Assembly: GCA_039888615.1 (NCBI GenBank)
Contig: JBDQQS010000014.1
Length of the DNA: 64,000 bases
Direction: 5' to 3' (one strand)
Source of the DNA: Flavimaribacter sp039888615
GTDB taxonomy: Bacteria > Pseudomonadota > Alphaproteobacteria > Rhizobiales > Rhizobiaceae
The notes under the pieces are model-generated. The model made no database searches. It was not told the DNA's origin and saw only the letters and a program-made list of their open reading frames with translations. The stretch's first letter is position 1. Each line of letters begins with the position of its first letter. Positions 46,265 to 55,415 of the stretch are shown here, in pieces. The position numbers were made by a program, and so were the translations under genes.

Positions 46265-47041
46265 ATGTCCGAGACTCGTGTGTCCAGCGCGGACGGGATG
46301 GAAACCTCATACGGTTTCACCGAGGTTGAGCAGGGCGGCAAGCAGGGGCTTGTCGACGAAGTGTTCCACGGCGTGGCGCGGCGCTATGACATCATGAACG
46401 ACGCCATGTCGGGCGGAATGCATCGTCTGTGGAAAGACGCAATGGTCACCGCGCTCAATCCGCCGAAGCGGCCGGATTATGCGGTTCTGGACGTGGCCGG
46501 CGGAACCGGCGACATCGCCTTCCGCATTGTCGAAGCCTCCGGCCGCCAGGCACACGCGACGGTGCTGGACATCAACGGCTCGATGCTGCAGGTCGGCCGC
46601 GAACGCGCCGAAAAGCAGCGTCTCGACGGATGCGTCGATTTCGTCGAGGCCAATGCGGAGGATCTGCCGTTCGAGAATGGTCGTTTCGACGCCTATACGA
46701 TCGCATTTGGCATCCGCAACGTGCCGGACATCCCCAAGGCGCTTTCAGAAGCCTATCGGGTCCTGAAACGAGGCGGCCGGTTCCTGTGTCTTGAATTTTC
46801 GGAGGTTGACGCGCCGATGCTCGACAGGCTCTACGACGCGTGGTCCTTCAACGCCATACCGCGGCTCGGGCGCATGATCACCGGCGATTCGGAACCCTAC
46901 CAGTACCTGGTGGAATCGATCCGCAAATTTCCGAACCAGAAGGATTTTGCGACGACGATCGAACAGGCCGGCTTTTCCCGCGTGAAATGGACCAACTACA
47001 CAGGCGGCATCGCGGCGCTACATTCCGGCTGGAAACTTTGA
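46265..47041 (+). CDS. ubiE: Bifunctional demethylmenaquinone/2-methoxy-6-polyprenylbenzoquinol methyltransferase
   Basis: C-methyltransferase of ubiquinone synthesis. The 258-aa protein has the alphaproteobacterial N-terminal extension (about 20 residues), then FHGVARRYDIMNDAMSGGMHRLWKD, the SAM motif LDVAGGTGDIAF and the UbiE signatures FGIRNVPD and YQYLVESIRKFP. ubiB follows after 22 bases, so both are likely co-transcribed, away from mutM. Confidence 0.96.
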   Translation: MSETRVSSADGMETSYGFTEVEQGGKQGLVDEVFHGVARRYDIMNDAMSGGMHRLWKDAMVTALNPPKRPDYAVLDVAGGTGDIAFRIVEASGRQAHATVLDINGSMLQVGRERAEKQRLDGCVDFVEANAEDLPFENGRFDAYTIAFGIRNVPDIPKALSEAYRVLKRGGRFLCLEFSEVDAPMLDRLYDAWSFNAIPRLGRMITGDSEPYQYLVESIRKFPNQKDFATTIEQAGFSRVKWTNYTGGIAALHSGWKL

Positions 47042-47063
47042 ACGCGGCAGAGGTTCGATCCCG

Positions 47064-48635
47064 TTGAACAATCTCCTTGCCTATACGCGGCTCCTGCGGG
47101 CCGGCTGGGTAATGGCCCGCGAGGGCGTGGTCGCCGCCCTGCCTTCGGAAGGTCTGCAAGGCCCGGCGCGCCTTGGCTATCGCATCGCGGCCGCGCTCGC
47201 CCGACCCGCCTCGAAATCGCGCGACCGGGCGCAGCGTCTCGGCCAGGCCGTGGATCGCCTCGGACCGTCCTATGTTAAACTCTGCCAATTTCTGGCGACC
47301 CGTCCGGATGTGGTCGGCGATGCGCTGGCGGCGGATCTGTCGCTGCTGCAGGACCGCATGGATACTTTCCCCCAGGAAGCGGCGAAGGCGAGGATCGAGG
47401 CGTCGATCGGTAGATCTGTCGAAGATCTTTATTTGAGCTTCGGGGAACCAATCGCCGCAGCCTCTATCGCACAGGTGCACCCGGCGGAGACCGCGGACGA
47501 GAACGGCGTGCGGAAAGTCGCGGTCAAGGTGGTGCGGCCGGGCGTGCGGCAGCGGTTCCGCAATGACCTGGAAACCTTCTATCTGGTCGCGCAACTCGCC
47601 GAGAGACTGATTCCCTCCGCGCGCCGCCTCAGACCTGTGGAGATTGCGCGCACGCTCGACCAGACCACAAAGATTGAAATGGATCTGCGGCTGGAAGCGG
47701 CGGCGCTTTCGGAAATCGCCGACAACACGGTCGACGACCCCGGCTTTCGCGTGCCGAAAGTCGACTGGGAGAGGACAGGCCGCGATTGCGTGACCATGGA
47801 ATGGGTCGACGGGATCAAGATCTACGAACTGGAAAAACTCCGCGCTGCCGGCCTTGACACAGTCAGGCTCTCGGAGACGCTTATCCAGTCCTTTCTCCGA
47901 CACACGCTGCGCGACGGTTTCTTCCACGCCGACATGCACCAGGGCAACCTGTTCGTCGATGCGAAGGGCGACATCGTCGCCGTCGACATGGGCATTGTCG
48001 GCAGACTGGGCAAGAAGGAACGGCGGTTTCTGGCCGAGATCCTCTACGGCTTCATAAAACGCGACTATCGACGCGTGGCGGAAGTACATTTCGAGGCGGG
48101 CTATGTTCCAGCCCATCACGACATGGCGAGTTTCGCGCAGGCGATCCGCGCGATCGGAGAACCGATCCACGGCCAGTCGGCCGATACAATCTCCATGGCG
48201 AAACTGCTGACGCTGCTTTTCGAGGTCACGGAATTGTTCGACATGCAGACGCGGCCCGAGCTCATCATGCTGCAAAAAACGATGGTAGTGGTCGAAGGCG
48301 TGTCGCGGATGCTCAATCCGAATTTCAACATGTGGAAGGCGTCCGAGCCCGTGGTGGGAGACTGGATCCGCCACAATCTCGGACCGGCGCGCGTGGCGAC
48401 GGATCTGCGCGACGGTCTGAGCGCCGCGCTTCGGCTTGCCGAACAGGCGCCGGAGCTTGCCGAAAGGGCAAGGCGCCTTTCCGAGGAAATAGACCAGATG
48501 GGCAGGAACGGCCTGCGTTTCGACGACGAGACCGCACAGGCCATCGGAAAAGCCGAAGCGCGGCATACGCGGTCCGGCCGTATCGCGCTTTGGGTGATTG
48601 CATTGATGGCAATCATCATTGCTTTCCAGATGTAA
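47064..48635 (+). CDS. ubiB: Ubiquinone biosynthesis kinase-like protein UbiB
   Basis: Atypical protein-kinase-like ATPase needed for ubiquinone synthesis, membrane-anchored by C-terminal helices (the last about 20 residues here are hydrophobic). The 523-aa protein has the Ala-rich loop region with AAASIAQVHPAE, the catalytic region DMHQGNLFVD and metal-site region VDMGIVG. The family motif K-x-G-Q reads KLCQ (72-75), with Cys replacing Gly. TTG start at 47064 after AGAGG. Second gene of ubiE-ubiB; coaBC follows. Confidence 0.93.
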   Translation: MNNLLAYTRLLRAGWVMAREGVVAALPSEGLQGPARLGYRIAAALARPASKSRDRAQRLGQAVDRLGPSYVKLCQFLATRPDVVGDALAADLSLLQDRMDTFPQEAAKARIEASIGRSVEDLYLSFGEPIAAASIAQVHPAETADENGVRKVAVKVVRPGVRQRFRNDLETFYLVAQLAERLIPSARRLRPVEIARTLDQTTKIEMDLRLEAAALSEIADNTVDDPGFRVPKVDWERTGRDCVTMEWVDGIKIYELEKLRAAGLDTVRLSETLIQSFLRHTLRDGFFHADMHQGNLFVDAKGDIVAVDMGIVGRLGKKERRFLAEILYGFIKRDYRRVAEVHFEAGYVPAHHDMASFAQAIRAIGEPIHGQSADTISMAKLLTLLFEVTELFDMQTRPELIMLQKTMVVVEGVSRMLNPNFNMWKASEPVVGDWIRHNLGPARVATDLRDGLSAALRLAEQAPELAERARRLSEEIDQMGRNGLRFDDETAQAIGKAEARHTRSGRIALWVIALMAIIIAFQM

Positions 48636-48637
48636 AC

Positions 48638-48654
48638 TGATATCAATGATATCA
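48638..48654 (+). promoter_or_regulatory. Tandem palindromes, candidate operator of coaBC
   Basis: Two perfect copies of the palindrome TGATATCA (48638-48645 and 48647-48654) with centres 9 bases apart lie in the 50-base gap between ubiB and coaBC. Such half-site spacing suits ribbon-helix-helix dimers, and the downstream protein begins with such a domain. The resemblance to the half-site I recall for FitA (TGATAGCA) is notable. Confidence 0.5.
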
Positions 48655-48685
48655 TATTGACCGGCGATCCGAAGGAATATGCGGT

Positions 48686-50080
48686 ATGGCCAGCATCACC
48701 ATTCGCAATCTCGACGAGGCGACGAAACAGGCCCTGCGCGAACGCGCCGCCCGCAACGGCCGATCCATGGAAGAAGAGGCGCGCCATCTGATCCGCGCAG
48801 CAGGCGAGGCCGAGACGGCTGCGCCACCGACCGAAGCGTCCGTTACCCCGGCTCCCGCGGCCAGCGGCGCGCTTGCCGGCAAACGCATATTGCTGGTCAT
48901 GACCGGCGGCGTCGCCGTCTACAAATCACTGGATCTGATCAGGCGGTTGCGCGAACGCGGCGCGTCGGTGCGACCAGTCATGACGAAGGCGGCGCAGGAA
49001 TTCGTGACGAGCCTCGCTGTCGGCGCGCTTGCCGCCGACAAGGTGTTCACCGATCTTTTTTCGCGCGAGGACGAACATGATATCGGCCATATCAGGCTGG
49101 CGCGCGAATGCGACATGATCCTGATCGCGCCGGCGACGGCCGATTTTCTCGGCAAGATGGCGCTTGGACTGGCCGACGATCTGGCCTCGGCGATTGCGCT
49201 CGCGGCCCACGCGCCTATTCTTGCCGCGCCGGCGATGAACCCGGCCATGTGGTCGAACCCAGCGGTCAGGCGCAACGTCGAAGTCCTGAAGCAGGACGGC
49301 GTCGCCTTCATCGGACCGATGCGCGGCGAGATGGCGGAAAGCGGCGAGGCCGGAACCGGCCGCATGGCGGAGCCGCTGGAGATTGCCGCCGCCTGTGAGA
49401 AGCTGCTCGACGACCGGCCGAAGCCGCTTGCAGGCAAAACGGCCATCGTCACCTCCGGACCAACGCACGAACCCATCGATCCGGTTCGCTACATCGCCAA
49501 TCGTTCCTCCGGCAAGCAGGGTCATGCAATCGCCGCCGCGCTGGCCGAGCTTGGCGCATCGGTGACGCTGGTCTCCGGCCCGGTTACAATTCCGGATCCT
49601 GTTGGCGTCGAAACGATGCATGTGGAAAGCGCTCGCGAGATGCTTGAGGCAGTCACCAACCATCTGCCTGTCGATATCGCAGTCATGGTCGCGGCCGTCG
49701 CCGACTGGCGGGTAGACGGACAGTCCGACCAAAAGATCAAGAAGGCGCCGGGAGAAAGCCCGCCCCCTCTCATGCTGACTGAAAACCCGGACATACTGAA
49801 GACGGTCGGTCATCACGACAAGCGGCCGCGCCTTGTTGTCGGATTTGCGGCCGAAACGCAGAATCTCGAGGAGAACGCCCGCGGCAAGCTCAAACGCAAG
49901 GGCGCCGACTGGATCGTCGCCAATGACGTGTCGCCCGAAACAGGGATTATGGGCGGCGACCGCAACCGTGTGCGCATCGTCAGCCATGACGGCGTCGAGG
50001 ACTGGGAGGACATGGACAAGCAGGCCGTCGCTCGGCGGCTCGCCCAAAAGATCGCAACGGATGTGGATGCGTCGCGGTGA
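48686..50080 (+). CDS. coaBC: FitA-like RHH domain fused to bifunctional CoaBC (phosphopantothenoylcysteine synthase/decarboxylase)
   Basis: Makes 4'-phosphopantetheine in coenzyme A synthesis. Residues 1-40 (ITIRNLDEATKQALRERAA, then GRSMEEEARHLIR) match FitA/VapB-type ribbon-helix-helix DNA-binding antitoxins. An Ala/Pro-rich linker leads to the flavin-dependent CoaC domain (about 65-245: TGGVAVYKSLDLIRRL, the His in HDIGHIRLA, APAMNPAMW) and the CoaB ligase (about 250-464: SGPTHEPIDPVRYIANRSSG, KIKK). AAGGA precedes ATG 48686 by 9 bases. The extra domain together with the palindromes just upstream suggests autoregulation. The enzyme domains look complete. Confidence 0.93.
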   Translation: MASITIRNLDEATKQALRERAARNGRSMEEEARHLIRAAGEAETAAPPTEASVTPAPAASGALAGKRILLVMTGGVAVYKSLDLIRRLRERGASVRPVMTKAAQEFVTSLAVGALAADKVFTDLFSREDEHDIGHIRLARECDMILIAPATADFLGKMALGLADDLASAIALAAHAPILAAPAMNPAMWSNPAVRRNVEVLKQDGVAFIGPMRGEMAESGEAGTGRMAEPLEIAAACEKLLDDRPKPLAGKTAIVTSGPTHEPIDPVRYIANRSSGKQGHAIAAALAELGASVTLVSGPVTIPDPVGVETMHVESAREMLEAVTNHLPVDIAVMVAAVADWRVDGQSDQKIKKAPGESPPPLMLTENPDILKTVGHHDKRPRLVVGFAAETQNLEENARGKLKRKGADWIVANDVSPETGIMGGDRNRVRIVSHDGVEDWEDMDKQAVARRLAQKIATDVDASR

Positions 50081-50188
50081 AACGATCCCAGCTGACCGTT
50101 TACCCTGAGTGAACAGTCAGTTCTTTGTCCGCCACGCACAAGAAAGCCGCATCGTTGTTATATTGGCCGCAACAAAGGAGACAGGCTC

Positions 50189-51091
50189 ATGTCAATCCGT
50201 CCGGTCAAGCAGACCCTTTCCGCCCAGAAGACGATGGAAGGCGCAGGCGTTGAACTGTACCGCGCCTTCGGCTTCAAGGATCCGCACATGGCGGACCCGT
50301 TTCTGCTGTTCGACGATTTCCGCAACGACAGTCCCGACAAGTACATGGCGGGATTTCCCTGGCACCCGCATCGCGGGATCGAGACGATCACCTATGTGCT
50401 GGCCGGAACCGTCGACCATGGCGACAGCCTCGGCAATACGGGCTCGCTCGGCGCCGGCGACGTGCAATGGATGACCGCCGGCAGCGGGATCATGCACCAG
50501 GAAATGCCGAAGGGCGACGCAAAAGGCCAGATGCACGGTTTTCAGCTCTGGGCGAACCTCCCCTCCTCGCTGAAGATGACAGCGCCGCGCTACCAGGATA
50601 TCGGCGCCTCCGATATTCCCGAAGTGATTGACGATGACGGCACGGTCGTGCGCGTCGTCTGCGGATCGTTCTGGGGCAAGTCGGGGCCTGTCGACGGGAT
50701 CGCCGCCGACCCGGTCTATCTCGACGTGTCGATTCCGCCAAACAAGCGCAAGACGCTGCCGGTGGACACCTACGCCTCGGCCTTCGCCTATATCTTCGCA
50801 GGCTCCGGCACATTCGCTTCGGCCTCGAAGCCGTTCGGCGTCTTGACCGAAAAGGAAATCGACGGCGAGGAAATATTTCTGCGCGACCAGACCGGCAACC
50901 GCACGCTGGTGCTTTTCGACACCGGCGACGAGGTGACGGTTCAGGCCGGAGACGAAGGCGTCCGCTTTCTGCTCGTCTCGGGCAAGCCGATCCGCGAACC
51001 CGTCGCCTGGCATGGCCCGATCGTCATGAACACGCGCGACGAACTAATCCAGGCCGTGCGCGAGTTGCAGGCAGGCTCGTTCATCAAGTAA
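50189..51091 (+). CDS. Pirin family protein
   Basis: Bicupin, 300 aa. The metal-binding site is seen as FPWHPHRGIETITYVLAG (two His in HPH, then Glu), and the conserved EMPKGDAKGQMHGFQLWANLP follows. Some bacterial pirins have quercetinase activity; others bind regulators. Function here is open. AAGGAG stands 8 bases before the ATG. Stands alone, convergent with the DUF2855 gene. Confidence 0.9.
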   Translation: MSIRPVKQTLSAQKTMEGAGVELYRAFGFKDPHMADPFLLFDDFRNDSPDKYMAGFPWHPHRGIETITYVLAGTVDHGDSLGNTGSLGAGDVQWMTAGSGIMHQEMPKGDAKGQMHGFQLWANLPSSLKMTAPRYQDIGASDIPEVIDDDGTVVRVVCGSFWGKSGPVDGIAADPVYLDVSIPPNKRKTLPVDTYASAFAYIFAGSGTFASASKPFGVLTEKEIDGEEIFLRDQTGNRTLVLFDTGDEVTVQAGDEGVRFLLVSGKPIREPVAWHGPIVMNTRDELIQAVRELQAGSFIK

Positions 51092-51129
51092 CGCGATGCG
51101 CCCTTGCCCGTCATCCCGGGCGAGGGCTA

Positions 51130-52203
51130 TCAAAGCTCGACGATAATGCCGATGTCGGGCGCTACATTCCCTGCGCGCAGTTCGTCGAAGACTGGAACCG
51201 CCGCAGAAAGACCTTCCAGTTTTTCAAGTTTCAACCATTCACGGCTTTGGACAGCCGCGCGCTCCCAGAATGTATTTGTCCGACTCTCGAATTCGCCCGG
51301 TCCCAATTCGCCGGCGCGCTTCTTGATGTGTCCCGGCGCAAAGAACATGGAACTGCGTTCGCGGATGAAATCCGGCCCCATCCGGTTGTCGTCCCAATGG
51401 GACAGGCCGACATTGGAGCAGAAGCGCATATTGTCGCCCAGACGCCGGTGCAGCGCCGAGAGCACCGGACCCGATCCGGACATATCGACGATCACCGACG
51501 GCGCGTCCGGAACCGAGGCGATCTGCCCATAATCGAGCACTGTGTCGTAGATACCGAGACTTTCGACGAAAGCCCGGTTGCGCCGCGACGTCAGGCCAAG
51601 TGCCGGCAGGCCGCCCGCATCTTCCTTGACGGCGTAGGCAAGCCCGATCGCGGTCTTTCCCGAGGCGCTGACGATGATAAGCCGCTCGGCGCCGAACCAG
51701 CCATTGTCGACGAGAAAATCATGCAGGCAGAAGGAAGTCGCATAGAGCGGATGCAGCAGCATGCGCTCATTGTCGAGATCGCGGCTGGCGCCGGCCGGCA
51801 TCCGCGCATAGGAATTGTAGACCGGCGGCAAATCGGCGCGATGCGCCACGCCATCGATCATGCGGCTGTCCGAGACGCGCGTCGGCCGCATGACGAGTTC
51901 TTCGGCCATCGGGAAATAACCGTAGATCCTGTCGCCGACTGAAACGTCCGGCGCGTTGGACTCGACAATCTCCGCAAAACCCCAGACCGGGATGACGCCC
52001 CAGCCGCCATCGGCGTTGTCCGCCGCCTCGAAGAACTTCCAGTAGCCGATCTTTTCGCCGACGACGCCGTAGGTGACATTGTTGGCGGTCAGCGCAAACC
52101 GCTCGACGCGGACGCGGATTTCGCCTTCTGCAAGGGGCCGCGCCGCGGCCTCCACAAGACGGCAACTCGACAAATCATCCTTGCGGACCTGAAACTGCTG
52201 CAT
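51130..52203 (-). CDS. DUF2855 family protein (MDR-like)
   Basis: A 357-aa protein of the DUF2855 family, distantly like quinone oxidoreductases: the N-terminus has RFALTANNVTYGVVGEKIGYWKFF and VWGFAEIVES, and the middle resembles a cofactor fold (LIIVSASGKTAIGLAYA). The late THI-like segment MFFAPGHIKKR is family-typical. ATG 52203 follows AGGAG by 7 bases; a GTG two codons earlier is less likely. Activity unknown. Confidence 0.85.
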   Translation of the reverse strand: MQQFQVRKDDLSSCRLVEAAARPLAEGEIRVRVERFALTANNVTYGVVGEKIGYWKFFEAADNADGGWGVIPVWGFAEIVESNAPDVSVGDRIYGYFPMAEELVMRPTRVSDSRMIDGVAHRADLPPVYNSYARMPAGASRDLDNERMLLHPLYATSFCLHDFLVDNGWFGAERLIIVSASGKTAIGLAYAVKEDAGGLPALGLTSRRNRAFVESLGIYDTVLDYGQIASVPDAPSVIVDMSGSGPVLSALHRRLGDNMRFCSNVGLSHWDDNRMGPDFIRERSSMFFAPGHIKKRAGELGPGEFESRTNTFWERAAVQSREWLKLEKLEGLSAAVPVFDELRAGNVAPDIGIIVEL

Positions 52204-52230
52204 GATCACTCTCCTCCCTGGCGTTGCGGA

Positions 52231-53820
52231 TCAAGCCGCCTTGACGGCATGATACTCCTTCACATGCCCGAATTTTATGTCGGGCCATCGTTCGCTCTCG
52301 TAATTCAGCGAGAAACTGTCGGATGCGAGAAACACCGGGTCGCCGTCGAGATCGCGGGCGATGTCGCCGCGTTTGGCGCTGATGAACTTCTCCAGATCGG
52401 CGCGGCGATCGGCCGAAATCCAGCGGCAGACATTGAACCGCGCCGCCTCGAACGAGACCGGCAGGCCGTATTCGCTCTTCAGTCGCTCCTTAAGCACGTC
52501 CAGTTGCAGGGCGCCGATGACGCCGACAATGGCGGGCGATCCGTCTTCCGGCGAAAACAGTTGCACGACGCCTTCCTCCGCCATCTGCTGCAGGGCTTCC
52601 TTCAGCTTCTTCGCTTTCATTGCGTCTTCCAGACGCACGCGGCGCAGGATTTCCGGCGCAAAGTTCGGCACCCCCTGGAAAACGATGTTCTCGCCCTCCG
52701 TCAGCGTGTCGCCGATGCGCAGCGTGCCGTGATTGGGAATGCCGACCACGTCACCGGCATAGGCGTCGTCCGCCAGTTGTCGCTGATGCGCGAAAAAGAA
52801 CTGCGGCGCCGACAGACCGAGCGACTTGCCGGTGCGTGACAGGCGCGCCTTCATGCCGCGCTTGAGCTTGCCCGAACACACGCGCACGAAGGCGATACGG
52901 TCACGGTGGTTCGGGTCCATGTTCGCCTGGATCTTGAATACGAAGGCCGTCATGTCGCTGTCGGTGGCCTTTACCAACCGCGTATCGGCCTGTTGGGCGC
53001 GCGGCGCCGGCGCATAGGCGCCGAGCGCGTTGATCAGGTCGCGCACCCCGTAGTTTCGCAGCGCCGAGCCGAAGAAGACCGGCGTCAGATGGCCTTCCAG
53101 AAAAGCTTCAACGTCGAAAGGCTTGCAGGCTTCACGCGCAAGATTGACCTCCTCGACGAAGGCCTCGCGATCGTTTTCCGGCAAAAGGCCGGCCGCGCTG
53201 TCGGACTCCGGCCCGTTGACCGGAGTTCTCCTGTCTTCGGAATCCAGACGGCGCACGGCGTTGTCGGCCAGATGATAGGTGCCGGAAAAGGTGCGCCCCT
53301 GTCCGATCGGCCATGTGACGGGCGCGGTGTCGAGCGCCAGCTTGTCCTCGATCTCGTCGAGGATCTCGAAAGGATCGCGCGCCTCGCGGTCCATCTTGTT
53401 GACGAAGGTGACGATCGGGATATCGCGCAGCCGGCAGACCTCGAACAGCTTCAGCGTGCGTGGTTCGATGCCCTTGGCGGCGTCGATGACCATGATCGCG
53501 GCGTCGACCGCGGTCAGGGTGCGGTAGGTGTCGTCGGCGAAATCTTCGTGGCCGGGCGTGTCGAGAAGATTGTAGACGTGGTCGCCATATTCGAACGTCA
53601 TCACGGAGGTGACGACGGAAATGCCGCGCTCGCGTTCGATCTTCATCCAGTCGGAGCGCGAATGCATGCGGTCCTTCTTGGCCTTCACCTCGCCGGCAAG
53701 CTGGATCGCGCCGCCAAAGAGCAGAAGCTTCTCGGTGAGCGTCGTCTTGCCCGCATCCGGGTGGGAAATGATCGCAAAGGTTCGGCGGCGGGCCACCGCC
53801 TGTTCGAGACTTTCGGGCAT
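52231..53820 (-). CDS. prfC: Peptide chain release factor 3
   Basis: GTPase that recycles RF1/RF2 from the ribosome. The 529-aa protein has the P-loop SHPDAGKT (19-26), switch II DTPGHEDF, NKMD and the EF-G-like C-terminal domains. ATG 53820 gives the typical start MPESLEQAVARR; a TTG three codons upstream is preceded more closely by AGGA. Divergent from dut, 124 bases between starts. Confidence 0.95.
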   Translation of the reverse strand: MPESLEQAVARRRTFAIISHPDAGKTTLTEKLLLFGGAIQLAGEVKAKKDRMHSRSDWMKIERERGISVVTSVMTFEYGDHVYNLLDTPGHEDFADDTYRTLTAVDAAIMVIDAAKGIEPRTLKLFEVCRLRDIPIVTFVNKMDREARDPFEILDEIEDKLALDTAPVTWPIGQGRTFSGTYHLADNAVRRLDSEDRRTPVNGPESDSAAGLLPENDREAFVEEVNLAREACKPFDVEAFLEGHLTPVFFGSALRNYGVRDLINALGAYAPAPRAQQADTRLVKATDSDMTAFVFKIQANMDPNHRDRIAFVRVCSGKLKRGMKARLSRTGKSLGLSAPQFFFAHQRQLADDAYAGDVVGIPNHGTLRIGDTLTEGENIVFQGVPNFAPEILRRVRLEDAMKAKKLKEALQQMAEEGVVQLFSPEDGSPAIVGVIGALQLDVLKERLKSEYGLPVSFEAARFNVCRWISADRRADLEKFISAKRGDIARDLDGDPVFLASDSFSLNYESERWPDIKFGHVKEYHAVKAA

Positions 53821-53944
53821 GTAGTTCAAAGAATCCTGTTGAATTGCGCGTCTTCTAGCGCTCAGCGCCGCCACATGCAATTGACCTCGCGCGTAGCAGG
53901 CAAGACAAGGGTCGGCGACCGGACTGAAGATAGGGATTTGACTG

Positions 53945-54406
53945 ATGACTTCCAACGTTACGCTTGGACTGGTGCGCCTGCCGCATGGCGAGGGCCTTGC
54001 CCTACCGGCCTATGAAACTGCGGGCGCGGCCGGCATGGACCTGCGCGCCGCCATGCCCGAAGGCGAGACGATGACGATTGCGGCGGGCGAGCGGGCGTTG
54101 GCGCCGACCGGCTTCGTCTTCGAGATCCCCGCTGGTTACGAGGGCCAGGTGCGGCCGCGTTCTGGCCTTGCACTGAAATACGGCGTCACCTGCCTCAACA
54201 CACCCGGCACCATCGACAGCGACTATCGCGGCGAGGTGAAGGTGTTGCTCGTCAATCTGGGGGACGAAGATTTCGTGATCGAACGCGGCATGCGCATCGC
54301 CCAGATGATTGTGGCGCCGGTGACCCAGGTCGCGGTTGAAGAGCGGTCGCTTGCCGGCGCGACAGAACGCGGCGCCGGCGGCTTCGGTTCGACGGGGCGG
54401 AGTTGA
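53945..54406 (+). CDS. dut: Deoxyuridine 5'-triphosphate nucleotidohydrolase (dUTPase)
   Basis: Hydrolyses dUTP to dUMP, keeping uracil out of DNA. The 153-aa trimeric-type enzyme shows the conserved motifs AAGMDLRAA, RSGLALKYG, GTIDSDYRGEV and the C-terminal arm RGAGGFGSTGR. Length is normal. In many Hyphomicrobiales dut is next to coaBC; here three genes (pirin, DUF2855, prfC) lie between them. Confidence 0.96.
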   Translation: MTSNVTLGLVRLPHGEGLALPAYETAGAAGMDLRAAMPEGETMTIAAGERALAPTGFVFEIPAGYEGQVRPRSGLALKYGVTCLNTPGTIDSDYRGEVKVLLVNLGDEDFVIERGMRIAQMIVAPVTQVAVEERSLAGATERGAGGFGSTGRS

Positions 54407-54412
54407 ATAGCG

Positions 54413-54889
54413 TCAGTCTTTGCTCAGGAGACCATGCCGTTTGTGCCAGTCTTCCAGCGATTCCGGTGGATAGCCCTCTCTTTGCCCGTCGTTCGTTCCG
54501 GCCTCGACGCAGACCCAGTTGGCTTTGGAACCCAGCATGATGTGTTCGCTTTCCGGCGCTTGCGGAAGCGGCGTGTCGATGGCGCTGGCGAACGGATGGA
54601 CGAGATCCGGCCAGGAGGGATCGAATACCCAGAGCGCCGAACCGCATTTCGAGCAGAAGCGCCGCTCGCCGCTGCTCGTTGCGCCGTCGAGCACCGCATG
54701 GAACACCGTAATATTCTCGTCGCCTTCGACCTCGAGCGTATCGGCTTTCGCGCCGAGATTGATCGCGTATCCTCCGCCGCCGGCGGTCTTGCGGCAAATC
54801 GAGCAGTAGCAGCGCATGTAGGGCGCCGGCGCATAGGCCTTGACCCGAAAATGCACGGCGCCGCAATAACAGGATCCTTCGAGTTGCAT
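54413..54889 (-). CDS. GFA family (CENP-V fold) zinc protein
   Basis: Member of the glutathione-dependent formaldehyde-activating enzyme-like fold. The 158-aa protein carries the zinc ligands C7-x-C9, C27-x-C29-x2-C32 and C79-x2-C82 (CYC, CYCSIC, CSKC). ATG 54889 has GAGGAG 6 bases upstream; the in-frame ATG at 54907 contains that site within its codons and is rejected. Most members have no proven activity. Confidence 0.87.
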   Translation of the reverse strand: MQLEGSCYCGAVHFRVKAYAPAPYMRCYCSICRKTAGGGGYAINLGAKADTLEVEGDENITVFHAVLDGATSSGERRFCSKCGSALWVFDPSWPDLVHPFASAIDTPLPQAPESEHIMLGSKANWVCVEAGTNDGQREGYPPESLEDWHKRHGLLSKD

Positions 54890-55121
54890 GGCTGTCTCCT
54901 CTGACACGACCGGATTTGACGAAGTAAACAGCAGCCTTCTTGCGCATTCAACCGCATTGGCGTAAACGGCGATCGTCCAGTTACGGAGTTTTAATGCGCG
55001 GACGCAAAGAGTCCCGGTAAAGCCCGGTCAGTGGAATGACCGGGCAGGTTTGCGAACGCTGCCGCAGGCGAAATAGCCCGCGGCGGGCGAAACGCAACGC
55101 GCAAAAATTACGGACATTTCA

Positions 55122-55379
55122 ATGGATATCTCCAGACAGGAGCAGCGGGTGCTACACCTGCTCGCCCAGGGCGGCTGCATCGCCGTGGAAAAGGACGACC
55201 GCGGCCATATCGTCGAGGCCCGATGCATGACCCGCGAGGGCTGGATGTTTTCCGGCTGCTCGCTTTCGCTTTTCAGAAAACTGAAGCGACGGCGCACCAT
55301 CGCCTCGAAAGGCGGCGGGCCTTACCGGATCACCGAACTCGGGCTTGCCCGCGTCCGGTCCCAGCCGGACAACCGGTAG
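55122..55379 (+). CDS. yjhX: YjhX family (UPF0386) protein
   Basis: A small 85-aa protein closely matching YjhX: MDISRQEQRVLHLLAQGG at the start and PYRITELGLARVRSQPDNR at the end, and the length equals the family's. It has a winged-helix-like look. YjhX of E. coli has been called a putative toxin with YjhQ; no such partner is next to it here. The 214 bases upstream hold no gene that I can support. Confidence 0.85.
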   Translation: MDISRQEQRVLHLLAQGGCIAVEKDDRGHIVEARCMTREGWMFSGCSLSLFRKLKRRRTIASKGGGPYRITELGLARVRSQPDNR

Positions 55380-55386
55380 GCTACAC

Positions 55387-55415
55387 GTCCCGCTGGCCTT
55401 TTTGGCTGGCGGGAC
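55387..55415. terminator. Hairpin between yjhX and the glycine-rich-domain gene
   Basis: GTCCCGCTGGCC (55387-55398) and GGCTGGCGGGAC (55404-55415) form a 12-bp stem with two mismatches around TTTTT. It lies between two convergent genes and touches the stop of the minus-strand gene. No terminal T-run, so termination is uncertain. Confidence 0.35.

Noticed and set aside
46878..48566. 562-codon minus-strand open frame
   Set aside because: Antisense to ubiE and ubiB, both fully recognisable on the plus strand.
48686..48805. Separate antitoxin gene upstream of coaBC
   Set aside because: The RHH segment is in frame with CoaBC with no stop between and no second start with a ribosome binding site near residue 60; the shared frame supports a fusion.
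55122..55379. A toxin-antitoxin pair formed by yjhX and its neighbour
   Set aside because: The adjacent gene is convergent, much longer and not antitoxin-like; no YjhQ-like gene is near.
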